Assembly: GCA_949358305.1 (NCBI GenBank)
Contig: OX442318.1
Coordinates: forward strand, 4,326,501-4,390,500
Direction of reading: 5' to 3'
Source: Strigamia acuminata
Lineage: Eukaryota > Arthropoda > Chilopoda > Geophilomorpha > Linotaeniidae
DNA length: 64,000 bases
The notes under the pieces are model-generated. The model searched no databases, was not told the DNA's origin, and saw only the letters and a list, made by a program, of their open reading frames with translations. A program made the translations under genes and the position numbers. The first letter of the stretch is position 1. Each line of letters opens with the position of its first letter. Of the stretch, positions 12,367 to 24,294 are shown one piece after another.

Positions 12367-12703
12367 TTTTCTAGGGTTGCACCACAGTCCTATGTTGCAG
12401 TGACAGAAAAATAATCCGCCACATTTTTGTGCATTACTACGCAATGCTAGACAACTGAATCGGACAGACAATAGAATTAATTATTGAGATGTTTATTGTA
12501 AAACATTTCTTACCTGCTTGGAAATATTCCAACATCATGACAACATTCATTGATATTGCAGTCCAGATATGAGTTACAGGAGTTTGCAGTGACTAAAACA
12601 CACTGTAATATAATTTTAGAGCAATAGAATCAAGATGAGGCAGTTTTAGTATCAAGATACTCACACAAACTGATAAACACGCAAGTAAATAAATGTATTT
12701 CAT
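12367..12703 (-). CDS. Small secreted cysteine-rich peptide, prokineticin/MIT-like (colipase-type) pattern
   Basis: Three minus-strand exons join cleanly: 12703-12665 (Met to a gtgagt donor), 12602-12514 (acceptor ttacag, donor gtaaga) and 12454-12367 (acceptor gattcag). The first exon and the start of the second encode a signal peptide of about 20 residues. The mature part has cysteines spaced C-x5-C-x4-CC-x9-C-x9-C-x5-C-x-C-x5-C. The opening C-x-S-x2-DC-x3-ECC and the closing C-x-C-x2-GL-x-C are like the prokineticin/astakine/MIT group of secreted peptides, which occur in arthropods as cytokines and as venom components. A tenth cysteine expected in that fold may lie in a further exon after a weak gtaata donor at 12361-12366; if that donor is unused, the frame runs on to a stop at 12235. 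The exons are too short for simple ORF calling. Function (hormone, cytokine or venom peptide) cannot be told. Confidence 0.55.
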
Positions 12704-13065
12704 ATTGTTTTGTGTGTTAACGAGTAGGGATGCAGTGGTGAATGATTTTAGTTGCTTAGCGGCTGAAAAATATATTTTTTTAAATATAAACCGAAGATAA
12801 AAAGTACATTAAATAAATAAATAAAAAATGATGAATTATTTTTACTAATGTGGATAAACTTTAGAATGTAATGTGATTCTACATATCAAAATATGTGTTG
12901 AATCCGGGAAAAGAAAGGTTTTCTTGTAAGCTATCTGGTTGCATACAATTTTTAATATCGGATGAATTTCACTTAACTCACATTTGAGATTTCTATTTTA
13001 ATGTGATATTGCAACCAACAGGTTGGTGATTGGTCAACTATTCAATTACATTTGTCGAACTCGCA

Positions 13066-13284
13066 ATGAGACTCACTTATCTTCTATTCTTGTTATTGCT
13101 AACAAGTAACCAAATTGAAAATTGTAGGTATAAAATAAAGCATTTTTTATTTAGCCTACTAATACAATAATATGATTTAGATGTTTCTACATATATACCT
13201 AAGGAGGTGGTCGTTATCACACTGGAGGTATCCAAGATGGCGTCCTGGTCCTTACTGCTGGACCCGATCATGAGGCAGTGAAAG
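13066..13284 (+). CDS. Candidate two-exon short secreted Trp/Arg-rich peptide
   Basis: Exon 13066-13127 encodes a good signal peptide (MRLTYLLFLLLLTSNQ) and ends at a gtataa donor in phase 2. Joining to an acceptor at 13202-13203 gives about 23 more residues rich in Trp, Arg and Pro with one Cys, then a stop near 13270. The two Cys after the signal peptide would lie about 19 residues apart, like some antimicrobial peptides. The acceptor lacks a strong pyrimidine tract, and other frames over the second part are also open, so this is a weak model. Confidence 0.25.
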
Positions 13285-13579
13285 GGATGATTTGTATGCA
13301 TGTAGGATTGTTTGCATTTACAAAATGTGAGAACATTTTACAATGTGGTAATCAACTGTGTAAATATAGATTATACGGTAAAATGTGTGGTAAATTAGTC
13401 ATCCAGTTAATGAAATTGCTACAGACAGTAATGAAATGGATTATTCGGGATTTTGCAAACTTCAGTTAAACACAGCATTATACTTCTTCCGAACAAAAGG
13501 AGATTGCATTTGATTAGAAGTGATGAATTAAATTTAACTTTCTCGTTCATATTTAGCATACATTTAACATTATATTTAC

Positions 13580-14038
13580 TTAATGCGGATCATCTGGAAC
13601 AGTGGGAACACGGTATCGACCTGTCATATTCACCACTGGGACACGCGGTGTTACTACTGGTGCAGCCAACAACCCATCTGGAATCTCCTCCCCATCACTA
13701 GGCAGACGAAATCTTCCCGTCATCGTGGTCACACGGTACGCAATTGCCTTCAGAAAGTCAAACTCTGTTAGCTCTCCATCTCTAAACCGCACCATGAAGC
13801 TCCTAATGCATGCATCATTCTGCAAGCAAAAGCAGCTTCTTGTAGCCTGGGTGTCCAGACCTCGCATCTCCTGTGCAAAGCTCACTGTCGCCGAAAAATT
13901 GACCTGTGACAAGGCCACAACAAAATTAGCCGGCAATGTGTGTTTGCCCAATGTCTTTGGCAGAGAGGAGTGCCATGATTCCAAGCTGTTGTTGGTGTGG
14001 TGTGGCAGCTCATACACACTAAAACGGGTAGGAGTCAC
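13580..14038 (-). pseudogene. Relic of a MULE/FLYWCH-type transposase C-terminus
   Basis: The 152-residue minus-strand frame contains HHTNNSLESWHSSLPKTLGK, which resembles the conserved N-N-x-[LV]-E-x-W-H segment found near the end of MULE-type transposase-derived proteins, followed by a stretch with CFCLQNDAC. No upstream DDE core is visible, so it is a fragment. It sits next to a small transposon at 14152-14337. The opposite strand is also open here, but its translation has no such feature. Confidence 0.4.
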
Positions 14039-14151
14039 CTCCAGCAGCCGCTGATCACGGAAGTACCTAAAGTAACTAAAAGGTGTTCATTTGCACCAAT
14101 CGTGCTCATTTAAAACGTGCTCATTTAAAACGTGCTCATTTAATTTAACTA

Positions 14152-14337
14152 CAGTGTAGGCTGCGTAGCCCGGACATAGGACGGGACCCAGAAACTTGTC
14201 TGGTCTAGGGAATGTCCGGATGGGAGAGGAGATTTAATATCGCTGGGTATTGGGCAGGACCAAATCAGGCCCTCCAAACTGTCCGGACCACACAGCTGTC
14301 CGGACGGTGCTATGTCCGGGCTACGCAGCCTACACTG
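14152..14337. mobile_element. TA-flanked MITE (186 bp, 28-bp perfect inverted repeats)
   Basis: The ends CAGTGTAGGCTGCGTAGCCC... (14152-14179) and their exact reverse complement (14310-14337) bound the element. TA is present on both sides (14150-14151, 14338-14339). The CAGT start with a TA target is typical of Tc1/mariner relatives. The interior repeats GTCCGGA motifs and codes for nothing. Confidence 0.9.
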
Positions 14338-14734
14338 TATTACTTAATTAATTATTTAATATTAATATTTAAATTTTTTAATTGGGTGCACAAATAAACC
14401 CGTGCTCCCCTGCAACCAATTTAAATAGGGTGCTCATTTGCAATGTGCTCAGATGGTCTAACCCCAAATTTACACTTCATATTTACTTGAATTTAAGTTT
14501 TGTAAATATGAAATTGAAATGTGCAGAGAAATAAACTACTGTATAAACTATAAACTATGACAAATGTTACACTCAGAATATTTTTTTCTTCTAACGTTTG
14601 TTGGTTTATCTTAAGTAAAAGAGTCTTGTTATTTTTTGTCGATATAAATACCTAGAAAACACTTAAATGTTTACAATTTCTTTTTCCTGTTTTTCAACCA
14701 CACTCATTTCTGGCATTCTTCAGGTGAGCTTAAA

Positions 14735-16667
14735 ATGTTGACTGTCATAGCCCTAGTTTCCATTTTTCTAGCTCCAACAATAAGCCAACACTGTAAGTGA
14801 CACATTATTGCCAATCTCTAGCAAACCATTGTTGGTATCTTTTATTATTTAGTGCTAGTCAAGAGACAAAAAGATGGACTTGAACTTTTTCTACGCAACT
14901 CCTTCTACAATTTTGGTGAATTTCTTGCAACAGGAGCCTACGACCTCAGAACTCCTTCCATGGACCCGGTTCAAGTGAAAAGAAAATTCGCTTTTAAAAC
15001 ATCAACAAACTCCACACAGCTGGAAGCAACTGCCAAACAGATGACCATAAGTGGCTTATCCAACATGTCCATAACAGACATTGACATGAATGTACCAAAC
15101 ATGACATTATATCTTACTCTAACCATCCCCAAGTTGATGATTACAGGACAGTACAGTGCCAAAGGACGTGTTTACCACGTGTTTCCGCTGCATGGCAATG
15201 GGGACTTTGTTATTGAAGCTGAAGATGTGTTGGCATCAGCAGATGTGAGGATGAAAATGTTTGAGCAGAGTAATGGTTTGGATGTTGATGAATTTGGAAT
15301 TGTTTTTAAGGCCAAATTTCTAATGCAGGCTTTTGAGAATGTGTTGGGTGGCGGCCATGTTGGGAGTTTGATGAATCATTTTGCAAGGAGATTAGGAGAG
15401 AGTGTGTTTGAGGCTTTGCATCCGTTTCTGGCGCGGAGTTTCGGAGAAGCCGTTCGAAGGAAGTTGGTGCAAGTGCTGAGGAAAATAAGGATATCTTCAG
15501 AAACAGGAAGTGCTGTCAATGTGAAAAGAGCCTTGCAGGGCTTAGATGAAGTTGGTTTGAAGTCAGAAGAAAATTTCAATGAGTATTTTGATCGGGTTCT
15601 GGAGAATTTTAAAATGGTGTTGAAGCAAAGGTATATCACATATGTATACTCTATTTCATCACATCACAAGCTCAAGAATACATAAAACTTGATCATGTGA
15701 TCTTTCTCAACCAATAGGGGAAATGACTGTTAAATACTTCCTAAAATATCCATAGAATACATTATTAATCACTTACAAATTGAAATTTTTATAAAATATA
15801 AAAATAAATTTAAAGATAAACATTCTTGAAGTTTTATCATGAACCGCTTGTTTTGGATGTGAATTAAACGCGTTTTGAATTTCGCGCGGTTATGAGAGCT
15901 GGTTCTGAGCACCTGCCCGTTGGTAAAGCTACCGGGTGGTGGCAAAGATTCCAAGTGCTTGACATGAAACAAATTAAATTGCACTGCAGAATCTTGCTTT
16001 TTATACTTTTTGTTCTGCACAGTAATGCAATTTTTAAATTGAAATGCATTATTTCTTATTTGCACATTCAACTTTTTTCTTTTTAGTTATTTGCATTTTT
16101 ATGTTATTTTGTGTTTTGTAGAAGTCTGGATTCTCTACCACTTGCAGATTTTGAATCTAAAATTCTCCAAAATGGAAGTTTATCCGGTCTTCTGTCGTTG
16201 CAGCGGCTTTCTGATGCCATCATTTCTTTGAGTGGCAATAAAATCATGATTGATGTCAGTTTTCTACTTGAGAACACCACTTGGTCATGGTCAGCTTATT
16301 TAGTTGTATAATAATCACAATAATGATAATTAATTTTTTTTTATGTAATTTTTTTAGGTTTTTATCTGAATTTGAACATAATGGAAAAATTGGGTTCAAA
16401 GTCAATTCTATAACTGTCAGTTTGGGGATACAGGTTGACTTAATGAGCAGAGACATTGCAATTGAAGTGGCAAAATTCAGAATTATTGACATAAAGGGAA
16501 TTTTGTTTAATCTTGATATGGGATTAGGCTTATTTGATTCGTTGTTTTTATCCATGTTGAACGATGTGACTGATGGTTTGACCAACACATTCAATTATTT
16601 CCTCGGAAAGGTCTTCAAATCGATTCTCGAATTTTCTGTGAACGATTTTCTCAAAACAAATCAATAA
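14735..16667 (+). CDS. Secreted double-TULIP protein (takeout/JHBP or group-7-allergen-like)
   Basis: Four exons: 14735-14792, 14853-15630, 16122-16283 (or -16289) and 16358-16667, all with GT-AG borders and consistent phases, giving about 435 residues. Exon 1 is a signal peptide (MLTVIALVSIFLAPTISQH). Exon 2 holds a lipid-binding TULIP domain: an N-terminal helix, then the alternating beta region with TISGLSNMSITDIDMNVPN and TLTIPKLMITGQYSAKGRVY, and a long C-terminal helix around NHFARRLGESVFEALHPFL. Exons 3-4 give a second, shorter unit of the same type (VNSITVSLGIQVDLMSRDI, then NDVTDGLTNTFNYFLGKVF). Proteins of this group bind small hydrophobic ligands outside cells; in arthropods they include juvenile-hormone-binding, takeout and mite group-7 proteins. 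Which branch this belongs to is not clear by eye. Confidence 0.75.
15686..16121 (+). other. Intron 2 of the double-TULIP gene
   Basis: The intron runs from the donor at 15631 to the acceptor at 16120-16121. It is AT-rich. A short, more GC-rich patch at about 15888-15965 shows no coding feature. Confidence 0.5.
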
Positions 16668-17082
16668 AATAATAAATTTTAATTTTACAATTTAAATCTT
16701 CCGCGCATTTGTTAATGTTTAAATTCGTCGTCAGGTGGCTAACCAATTCAGCAAAGCCCGTGATATTTTACAAAATCAATTAATTAGAGAATGAAACAAT
16801 AATCACAAACAAAAAACAAAGTAATGAATAATAATAATAATATTAGGAAAATTCAAAAAATCATTTAAAAAATACAAACAAATTGCAAACAACGTATATT
16901 TGTAAACAAAAGAAGTTGATGCGCTTCTCACCAGAGGGCGAGCAGTAGCAATTCTTTCGCGTGATGTCATCATTAATGGCGACCGTCTAAGGTAGCAAAT
17001 CATCAAGTTGAGCAAGGAGAGGATATAATTCCACGAGTAACGGAAGAATACATAATTCGAGGCTCCTCATTCGACTAGGAAA
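16668..17082 (+). promoter_or_regulatory. RAD23 upstream region with ATF/CRE-like and YY1-like sites
   Basis: The spacer between the TULIP gene and RAD23 holds TGATGTCATCA (16962-16972), a palindromic ATF/CREB-like site, and AATGGCGACC (about 16974-16983), which resembles the YY1/initiator-region motif common in TATA-less housekeeping promoters. A TATA box is not evident. Regulatory use is inferred from sequence only. Confidence 0.3.
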
Positions 17083-20000
17083 ATGTTTGTAACACTAAAA
17101 ACCTTACAGCAGCACACATTTAAAATCGAAATAGAACCGCACGAAACGGTGAGTTGCAAATGTGCCTCAACATTTTAGGCCTAACAGTTGTGCAAAAGCA
17201 GAGCTCAATTAAACACGTTTTTCCTTGCAGGTGAAAGTTTTAAAACATAAAATCGAGGCGGATAAGGGCAAAGACTACCCGGCTACTTGTCAGAAGTTAA
17301 TATACGCAGGTATCCCGTAGAGAAATACTATTAAATGAATTTTGAAGATAAAAAAATTGATTTTTTTTTGTTGTTGTGATTTTTAGGTAAAATTCTAAAT
17401 GACGATAGCCCGCTCAGCGAATATAATATAGAAGAAAAGAAATTTATTGTGATTATGGTTACGAAGGTATTTTTACCGGTTTTTGTTGTTTTTTTGTCAA
17501 TTTTTTGTTGATTTTTGGTGTTTTTTGTCAATTTTTTGTTGATTTTTGGTGTTTTTTGTCAATTTTTTGTTGATTTTTGTCGATTTTTGTTCGATTTTTG
17601 TTGATTATTTTGTATTTTTTTCAGCCTCCGAAGAGCGCAGATACAACGGGGAGTCAGGCGTCGGAATCGGCTTCGGCTGCGAATCCAACACCGGCAGCAA
17701 CGACGCCAACTTCTGCTACGTCTTCGGCGGCTCGGGAGAGCAAAGTTCCCGAGGAGAGAAGGACAGAGCCGGCGGGAGAGGAGAGACGAGAAGAATTGCC
17801 AACAGCACCTATTAATATCAGGTTGAATTGGAGAAATGGAGTTAAAAATTGTTTTTGTTTTTTTTGTTTTGTTGACGCAATATTGTTTAAGTGGAAAAAA
17901 ATAAGGTTTTTTTTGTTTTTTGGAATTTTTTGGTCATTTTTTGTTGGATTTGATTGAAATTCGACCGGAAATGTGAATTAGATGTGCAAATTTAAATTTT
18001 AAAAAGAAATTTGATTGCATTTCGGCCGAAAATGACAATTTGATAGAATTTCGGCCGAAAATGACAATTTGAAAGTGAAAATTTGAATTTGAAAAAACTA
18101 TACTGAAAGAAGGTTAGATTTATGAAATTTATGTACATCTCCGGTCAAAAAATGCAGCTTAAGAGAATGTGAAGATTTTTTCGATTACAAGTGTACATTT
18201 TTCATCAAGTTGCCTCAATTTTGTCCGAAATATCAAGTTATATTAATTAATTTACGTTTTTCAAAAGGGAATTTAAAGTGAAATTTGTCTGAAATTCAGC
18301 CGAAAATGTGAATTTAAAGTGAAAGTAGAATGAAAATTGGCAGAAAATTTTAATTTGTAGTGAAATTTGACTGAAATTCGGCCTAAAACCTGCATTTGTA
18401 GTGAAATTTGACTGAAATTCGGCCTAAAATCTGCATATATAGTGAAATTTTATCGAAATTCGACCGAAAGTTCGAATAAAAGTGAAATTTGCCAATAAAT
18501 TCGGCCGAAAATGTGAATCATGACGTGTAAATTTGAATTTTAAAGCGAAATTTGATATTTACGTGAAATTAACTAAAGATCATAAACAATTTTCACCAAT
18601 TTCTCTTAATTCCGTCCGAACCAATTACTTGTTAAATGTTAATTAATAGTTGACTTTTTTCTCGTTAATTTGTAGTCCAAGCGCCATTTCAGCAGAATTA
18701 TCAGCAAGTAGTTTATTGGAAGCAGAATCGCAGTTATTGATGGGCGAGGAATACCAACGAATGGTCCAACAAATTGTGGACATGGGCTACGATCGGGAGC
18801 CCGTAGAACGAGCACTTCGAGCTAGTTTCAATAATCCCGACAGAGCGGTCGAGTATTTGCTGACCGTACGACTTGATCTATCGAATTTAACCCTAAAGAA
18901 TTTGTCAGTTGATTTGCCTTTTATTTGTAGGGAATTCCACCGTCACTTCTGGAAGAAGCTCCAGCACCCGCAGCGAATACGATTAATTCTTCAAACACAT
19001 CAAGCTCTGGCTCGAATGAAACCGAGTCTGCTCCGAGTTGCGTAACTTATACATTTTAATGGATTTTGGTTGATGTTTGCTGTCAAAACGGTTGAAATTG
19101 GCTGATTTTATTTGTCTTTTTCGTTCAGATTTGTCCAAAAAATGAATAAAATCGGTAATTTCGCTTGTTTTTATAGATTTTGGTTGATAATTTGCCACAA
19201 AACGATGAAAAGAGGTTGAAAATTGCTGATTTTATTTTGTTTTATTGAATGATTTCGACTTTTCGTTGAAATTTGTCCCCAAAAATTCATCAAATCAGTT
19301 ATTTCGCTTGTTTTTATAGTTTTTGGTTGATAATTTACCATAAAACGAAGAAAAGCGGTTGAAAATGGCTGATTTTATTTGTTTTATTGAATAATTTCGA
19401 CTTTTCGTTCAAATTTATCCCCAAAAAAATTCATAAAATCGGTAATTTCGCTTGTTTTTTATGGATATTTGCCAGAAAATTGCTGATTATATTCGTTTTG
19501 TCGATAATTTCGACATCACGGTTCAAATTTGTTCCAAAAAAATCAATATTTTATCGATCGTTAATTGATTATCGATTATTAGCCAAAATTAAAGCACAAA
19601 ACACGAATAAAATAAATTTCCTCACCTCATTTTAAGCCAAAATCGATTAATTTTGTTCACATTTTATTTATTTGTTTGAATTTTTACCAAATTTTTGATT
19701 TCCTTTCGACAGCTGGTGAAGATCCATTGGCATTTCTGCGAAACCAGCCACAATTCCAACAGATGCGTCAAGTAATCCAGCAAAACCCTCAGCTACTCAA
19801 CGCCGTACTGCAACAAATTGGACAAAGCAATCCGCAGTTGCTTCAACTCATCAACCAAAACCAACAAGCATTTGTGCGCATGCTTAACGAACCCACAGGT
19901 TGCCACGAAAAATCGATAAAACTTACGGAAAATAACGAAATTTCTTCTGTTTTCAGCTTCCACCGGAACCGGGGGTCAGGCAGCGGCCGGAGGAGGCGGC

Positions 20001-20297
20001 GGCGGTGGCGGGGGCTCACTGGGCACCACCGCCGGCGGTGGGGGTGCCGGAGGAGGCGGCGGCAGCGGCCCTGTACTTGGAATTCACGTCACTCCGCAAG
20101 ACAAGGAAGCCATTGAAAGGGTAATTTGAAAAATTGAAAATTTTGAAGAGAAAAATTAATTTTTTTTTTTAATTTTGCAATTTCAGTTGAAAGCGTTGGG
20201 GTTCCCCGAACATTTGGTGGTTCAAGCGTATTTTGCGTGCGAGAAAAACGAAAATTTGGCGGCCAATTTCCTTCTATCGCAAAACTTTGATGATTAA
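17083..20297 (+). CDS. RAD23: RAD23, UV excision repair / proteasome shuttle protein
   Basis: Nine exons: 17083-17148, 17231-17309, 17387-17466, 17625-17821, 18676-18865, 18931-19039, 19713-19898, 19957-20120, 20187-20297; about 393 residues. The N-terminal ubiquitin-like domain ([32 protein letters not shown]) binds the proteasome. A Ser/Ala/Thr-rich linker follows, then UBA1 ([20 protein letters not shown]), the XPC-binding helices ([20 protein letters not shown]), a Gly-rich linker of about 28 residues in exon 8, and UBA2 ([18 protein letters not shown]). RAD23 stabilises XPC in nucleotide excision repair and carries ubiquitinated clients to the proteasome. The length is usual for the family. 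Oddity: the exon 6-7 junction is out of phase with the GT donor at 19042. A GC donor at 19040 (or a weak GT at 19037) restores the frame. A fragment of this gene is repeated three times downstream. Confidence 0.95.
19080..19510 (+). repeat. Tandem repeat (about 141-bp period) inside RAD23 intron 6
   Basis: The motif AATTTCGCTTGTTTTTATAG followed by TTTGGTTGATAATTT recurs at about 19161, 19302 and 19442, each time followed by AAAATGGCTGATTTTATTTG-like sequence. The same array is carried in the three downstream RAD23 fragments (for example at about 26326, 26467 and 26607). Confidence 0.75.
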
Positions 20298-23220
20298 TTA
20301 AATGATTTTTTTTTTTTTGTTCAAATTTTTTTTTGTTTTTTTTTCTGCCTAATATACCTTTTTAACCCTAATAAATATTTTGTTTTGTTTATTTTTTTTT
20401 TGTTTATTTTTAATTAATAAATCGATTTTTTAATTGCAATAATTGCTGTTGAAGATTTCTAACGTGTGAATAATTGTAATTTTTTTTTTGTTTTTCGTTT
20501 ATATTTTTTGTTTTGCAGGGGCTTTTGAGATGGAATTAAAAACGTGTAATTTAATTGTAATTTTCTCATTGTTTGTTAGAATTTTTTTTAATTATAAGAG
20601 TAAGAGTTGATAATAATTGGATTTTTTAATTTTAAGTGATGAAATAAGGGTTGCATTAGGTAGATTTTTAAATAAAAAAAAAAAAAAACAAAGAAAAAGG
20701 GAAAAGGAATTTGGAAATTTGTCGAATGTTAGTGTTGAGCGCTTTTACTTTTAAAATTTAACCAAAAGATAAAATGATATTTAATGGCGGTTTTTAAATG
20801 ATAACCATTTTGTAATTCTATCTGAAAACTTGATTTTTACTGTTTGTTTTTATTTCTTTTGGAAGAAAAATAAGCAGCACTAATGTAAAATGACAATATT
20901 GATTTTGAAAGAATTTCTTTGAAATAAATATGGCCTTGTTACTACTTGATTTGTTATCATTTGTCTTTACTTTGCAAGAGAAACAAAAAAGAAAGAAGTA
21001 TTTTTAGATGTTTTATTGAGTATCTTGCAGGCTGTAGGTACTTATTCATTTTGCCGGTAGAGAATGCTGTCATCATAGAGTAGCGACATAATTGCATCAT
21101 TATATCTCGGAACTATGCTGAAGTGAGGTTAAATCATGACGTCATTTCAGCGTGGTGATACAGCAATGTCTAGAACCCGAACTTGTATAACATGTACAAG
21201 ATGGCCACTAACTACGAAGGAGATATAATTTCGTTATTGTAATTTGTAGGAAATTAAAATCCTTTTATATCGGAGTTCCAATTATTTTGTTTTCTAATAA
21301 TTCCAAAGTTACGGGTCGACCAACAAAATTAAAATGTAATAACCGCCATAATTCTTATAAAAAATAAAAACAAAGTTATTTTATTGGCTGAAAATTAGAT
21401 AGATTCAGCTTGAGCATCCATCCATTGCTGTCTGTGCTCCAACTGTATGTCTCGAAAAAAACATTAGATATTAAAACGGTGAAGACATGAGTTGCGAGAG
21501 TTGTTACTCTTTCTACACAATGTGCCTCCGTTTGGCGGGTTAAGCACCATGATATGGTAATTTTTAATTACTTTGAAACAAAAAATAAATGTTTTTTGGT
21601 CTCTGAATGAATTTTATTAAAATTATTATTATTATTAAATAAATCATCTATTACATTTCCCGATTCACTAAATTTCATCAAATTGTCACCAGGTGTCGCT
21701 GGCGTCTATGACAAGAATCGTGCGGAACAATGGCAGGTTTCGAGCGCGAGATCAAACATCTTTGTCAAGTCCTTCGCGGTTTTCCAGCCAACGCGGACTA
21801 ATTACAGGTATACTAAGAAAGTTTTAAATTGTTGAAATATTTGGTCGATTTGGAGATGTTACTTTCACGTGCACCCGTGGACAAAGAAAGCGTTTAGGCA
21901 AACTGTAAAATCACTGACCACACTGGAATTTCTTTTGTTACGTACGGAATAAAATGTAAACAATAAGCGCAAATATAATAAGCTATCATGATTATTTTAT
22001 TAAGTTTGACGTACGATCGTGAGCATAACCGTCCCTTGCAGATGTTATTTTCACGTACGTACACCCGTGGACAAAGAAACCGTTAGGCCTACTGTAAAAT
22101 CACTGACCACGAGGAAGGTTTCTTTTGTCTACATGTACAGTACGTACGGAAGACAATTTAAACAAAATAAGCTGTCATAATGATTTTAAGTTTGAGTTCG
22201 TTTTATTCAGTTTCGTAATAAAATTTTTGCGCTTATTTTATTTATCCGTTTGGTTTATCTTTCTTATATTTTGTTTCGTACGTACGTGAGAATTGCCACG
22301 TCGTAATTATTTAAACTAATTTTAAAAAAGTTTCATCGAATTTTTAAAAACAGTTTTATCAAAAATTCAATTTTTTTTTTCTTATTTCTAGTTATTGCTG
22401 CGCCATTGTTTTGCCAATTCGACTGCAGTCTGTCCTGAAATGTTGGCCCGCCATGCAAAAGTCAAAAAAGTAATGTTCTAATGTATTTATTTTTAATTTT
22501 TAAATTCCTTACATCCACGAACAGTGGCCTGAGAATTCAATCTAATACATTGTATATCGTGAATTTCACTCATGCACAGTAGAAGGGGATCGCCTATTTT
22601 TAAATTCCACTAATATTTCAATTCTAGTTTTTAGTCTATTTATTCTATTTATTCTGTTTTAATCGAAAACGAAACTCCAGCGAGATGTGTCATTGTTTTG
22701 ACAAGTAAAACACTTGTTGTCACCTTTAGTGCTGACTGATGGGGAAAATGGCACAAACTTAGGAAAGTAGGGGTTATAGGTTTTGGGTTCCTAATAATTG
22801 CTTGGTTCCTAACAGGAACTAAGGTAATTGTTTTCATCTGCATTTCTTTCAAGCAGATTGATTTTCAGCTTGCAAGGAATTCTGGTGAAAATATTCCACC
22901 ATGCGTAAGTCGGTTTTGGGGACATATTGGGAACTTGGGGAAATGACGGGACAATACCGGGACGGGTGTAGGAAAAGTTAGCGCGCTTGCTGAAGGCAAC
23001 GACAGGGTGTTTGGCGTGTTATTTGCAATGGAACTTCTTCTGGGTTTTCGTTAACTGATAATTATAGTTTAGTTCCGCCATTAATATTAATTTGGTTATT
23101 TTTTTTATTGTGCATCGAGTGTTATTTATGATTACATTTATTATATTGAATTGTTCTTATTGTTTTTGTTTACTTAAAAAAATTACCCAATTTGGGTCTT
23201 AATTTAATTTAACGGACATG
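20298..23220. other. Intergenic region after RAD23
   Basis: The sequence is AT-rich with many homopolymer runs. A short GC-richer patch at 21700-21808 reads like a small exon (ATGGCAGG... then 23 codons to a stop, followed by a gtatac donor), and a second patch at about 22392-22470 follows a ttctag acceptor. They may be parts of an unrecognised or non-coding transcript. No known domain was seen. A direct repeat of a CACGTACGTACACCCGTGGACAAAG-type sequence occurs at about 21868 and 22052. Confidence 0.35.
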
Positions 23221-23666
23221 GCATGGCGGAAAAAACACTTCAGTACAACAATGCGGGACAATTGGCGGAACATCGACATGAAATGATGGACGACATGCTT
23301 TTGGTGAGTTGGTTTTGATCTCTTTTACCAAGTTTATCATTTTAATTTATTTTTTTAATTTTGCCATTTTATTTTCAGGTCCAGTTTGCAAGTGGAAGGA
23401 CAAATAAGCAGTGCAAATGACTAGTCGATCATATCACAGACAGCAGTGCAATTTGCTATAGTGGAGCAACTGACGGCGAGCGGGTCAACGAAGAGATGAT
23501 GGAAGCGTGCGCAGGACGTGCAGATGAGCAGTTCGACGGACGACGATGCGTTTTGATGTTGGGATCATCACTGGTTCAGGTTGCGAAGATCGGCTCGCAC
23601 GGTAGGGTTTGTGTTTGTCCATTTCATTTGCCATTTCCTTTCTTCAAGGTGGTCTTTCCCGCCTGC

Positions 23667-24075
23667 TGAGGAGGCGTTTCTCCTCCTCAACTCGGTCATG
23701 GCAAATGTGTCGGGTGGGGCTTTCTTGCAGGTCATCAGGCAACCTGAAACCAGTCATCTCTGAAGCCATCACTCACAATTGTGTGTGCGTGCTGCATCTT
23801 GTGATAAGTGTTTGTGGCCAGTGCTTATTTGGCAGAAGATTTATGATCAACAAGTGGTACTGCAAGTGTTGTGTTGTGCGACGAGTGTTGTGTTGTGCTC
23901 CAAGAAGTGTTGTGATGTGCTGCGAGTGTTGTGTTGTGCTGCGAGTGTTCCTTTGTGCGGATATGGGTTGCGAAGACATCGAAAGGTAAGATGATGTGTG
24001 GTTAGGAGTTCTCGTGGCATTTCCTTTCTCTTCAAGGAGGTGTCCCCCCTCCTGAGGAGGCGTTTCTCCTCCTCA
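23667..24075 (+). repeat. Internal direct repeat with conserved hairpin in block A
   Basis: About 130 bases starting CATTTCCTTTCTTCAAGG (near 23628) recur near 24019 with clear divergence. Both copies keep the perfect stem TGAGGAGG...CCTCCTCA (23667-23689 and 24053-24075) with the loop CGTTTCT and the following AACTCGG. The same pair is present in all four block A copies. Confidence 0.7.
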
Positions 24076-24294
24076 ACTCGGATATGCCAAGAGGTGGGAT
24101 GTTTAGAGGGGGGTTTTTTTCCAGCTTCCAGGCAACCCAAGAAGTTAGCAATGAGGACCAGCGACGACGGAGCAGAGACAGAGACGAGCGAAGACAGGGC
24201 CACATACGGAGACGGAAACGAGCGACGACGGGGAGGGATAGAAACGGAGACGAGCTACGACGAGGACTGAGACAGAGACGAGCGACGACTAGGA

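Noticed and set aside
13602..14054. 150-codon plus-strand frame opposite the MULE-like relic
   Set aside because: Its translation has no recognisable feature, whereas the minus strand shows the N-N-x-[LV]-E-x-W-H transposase-associated segment.
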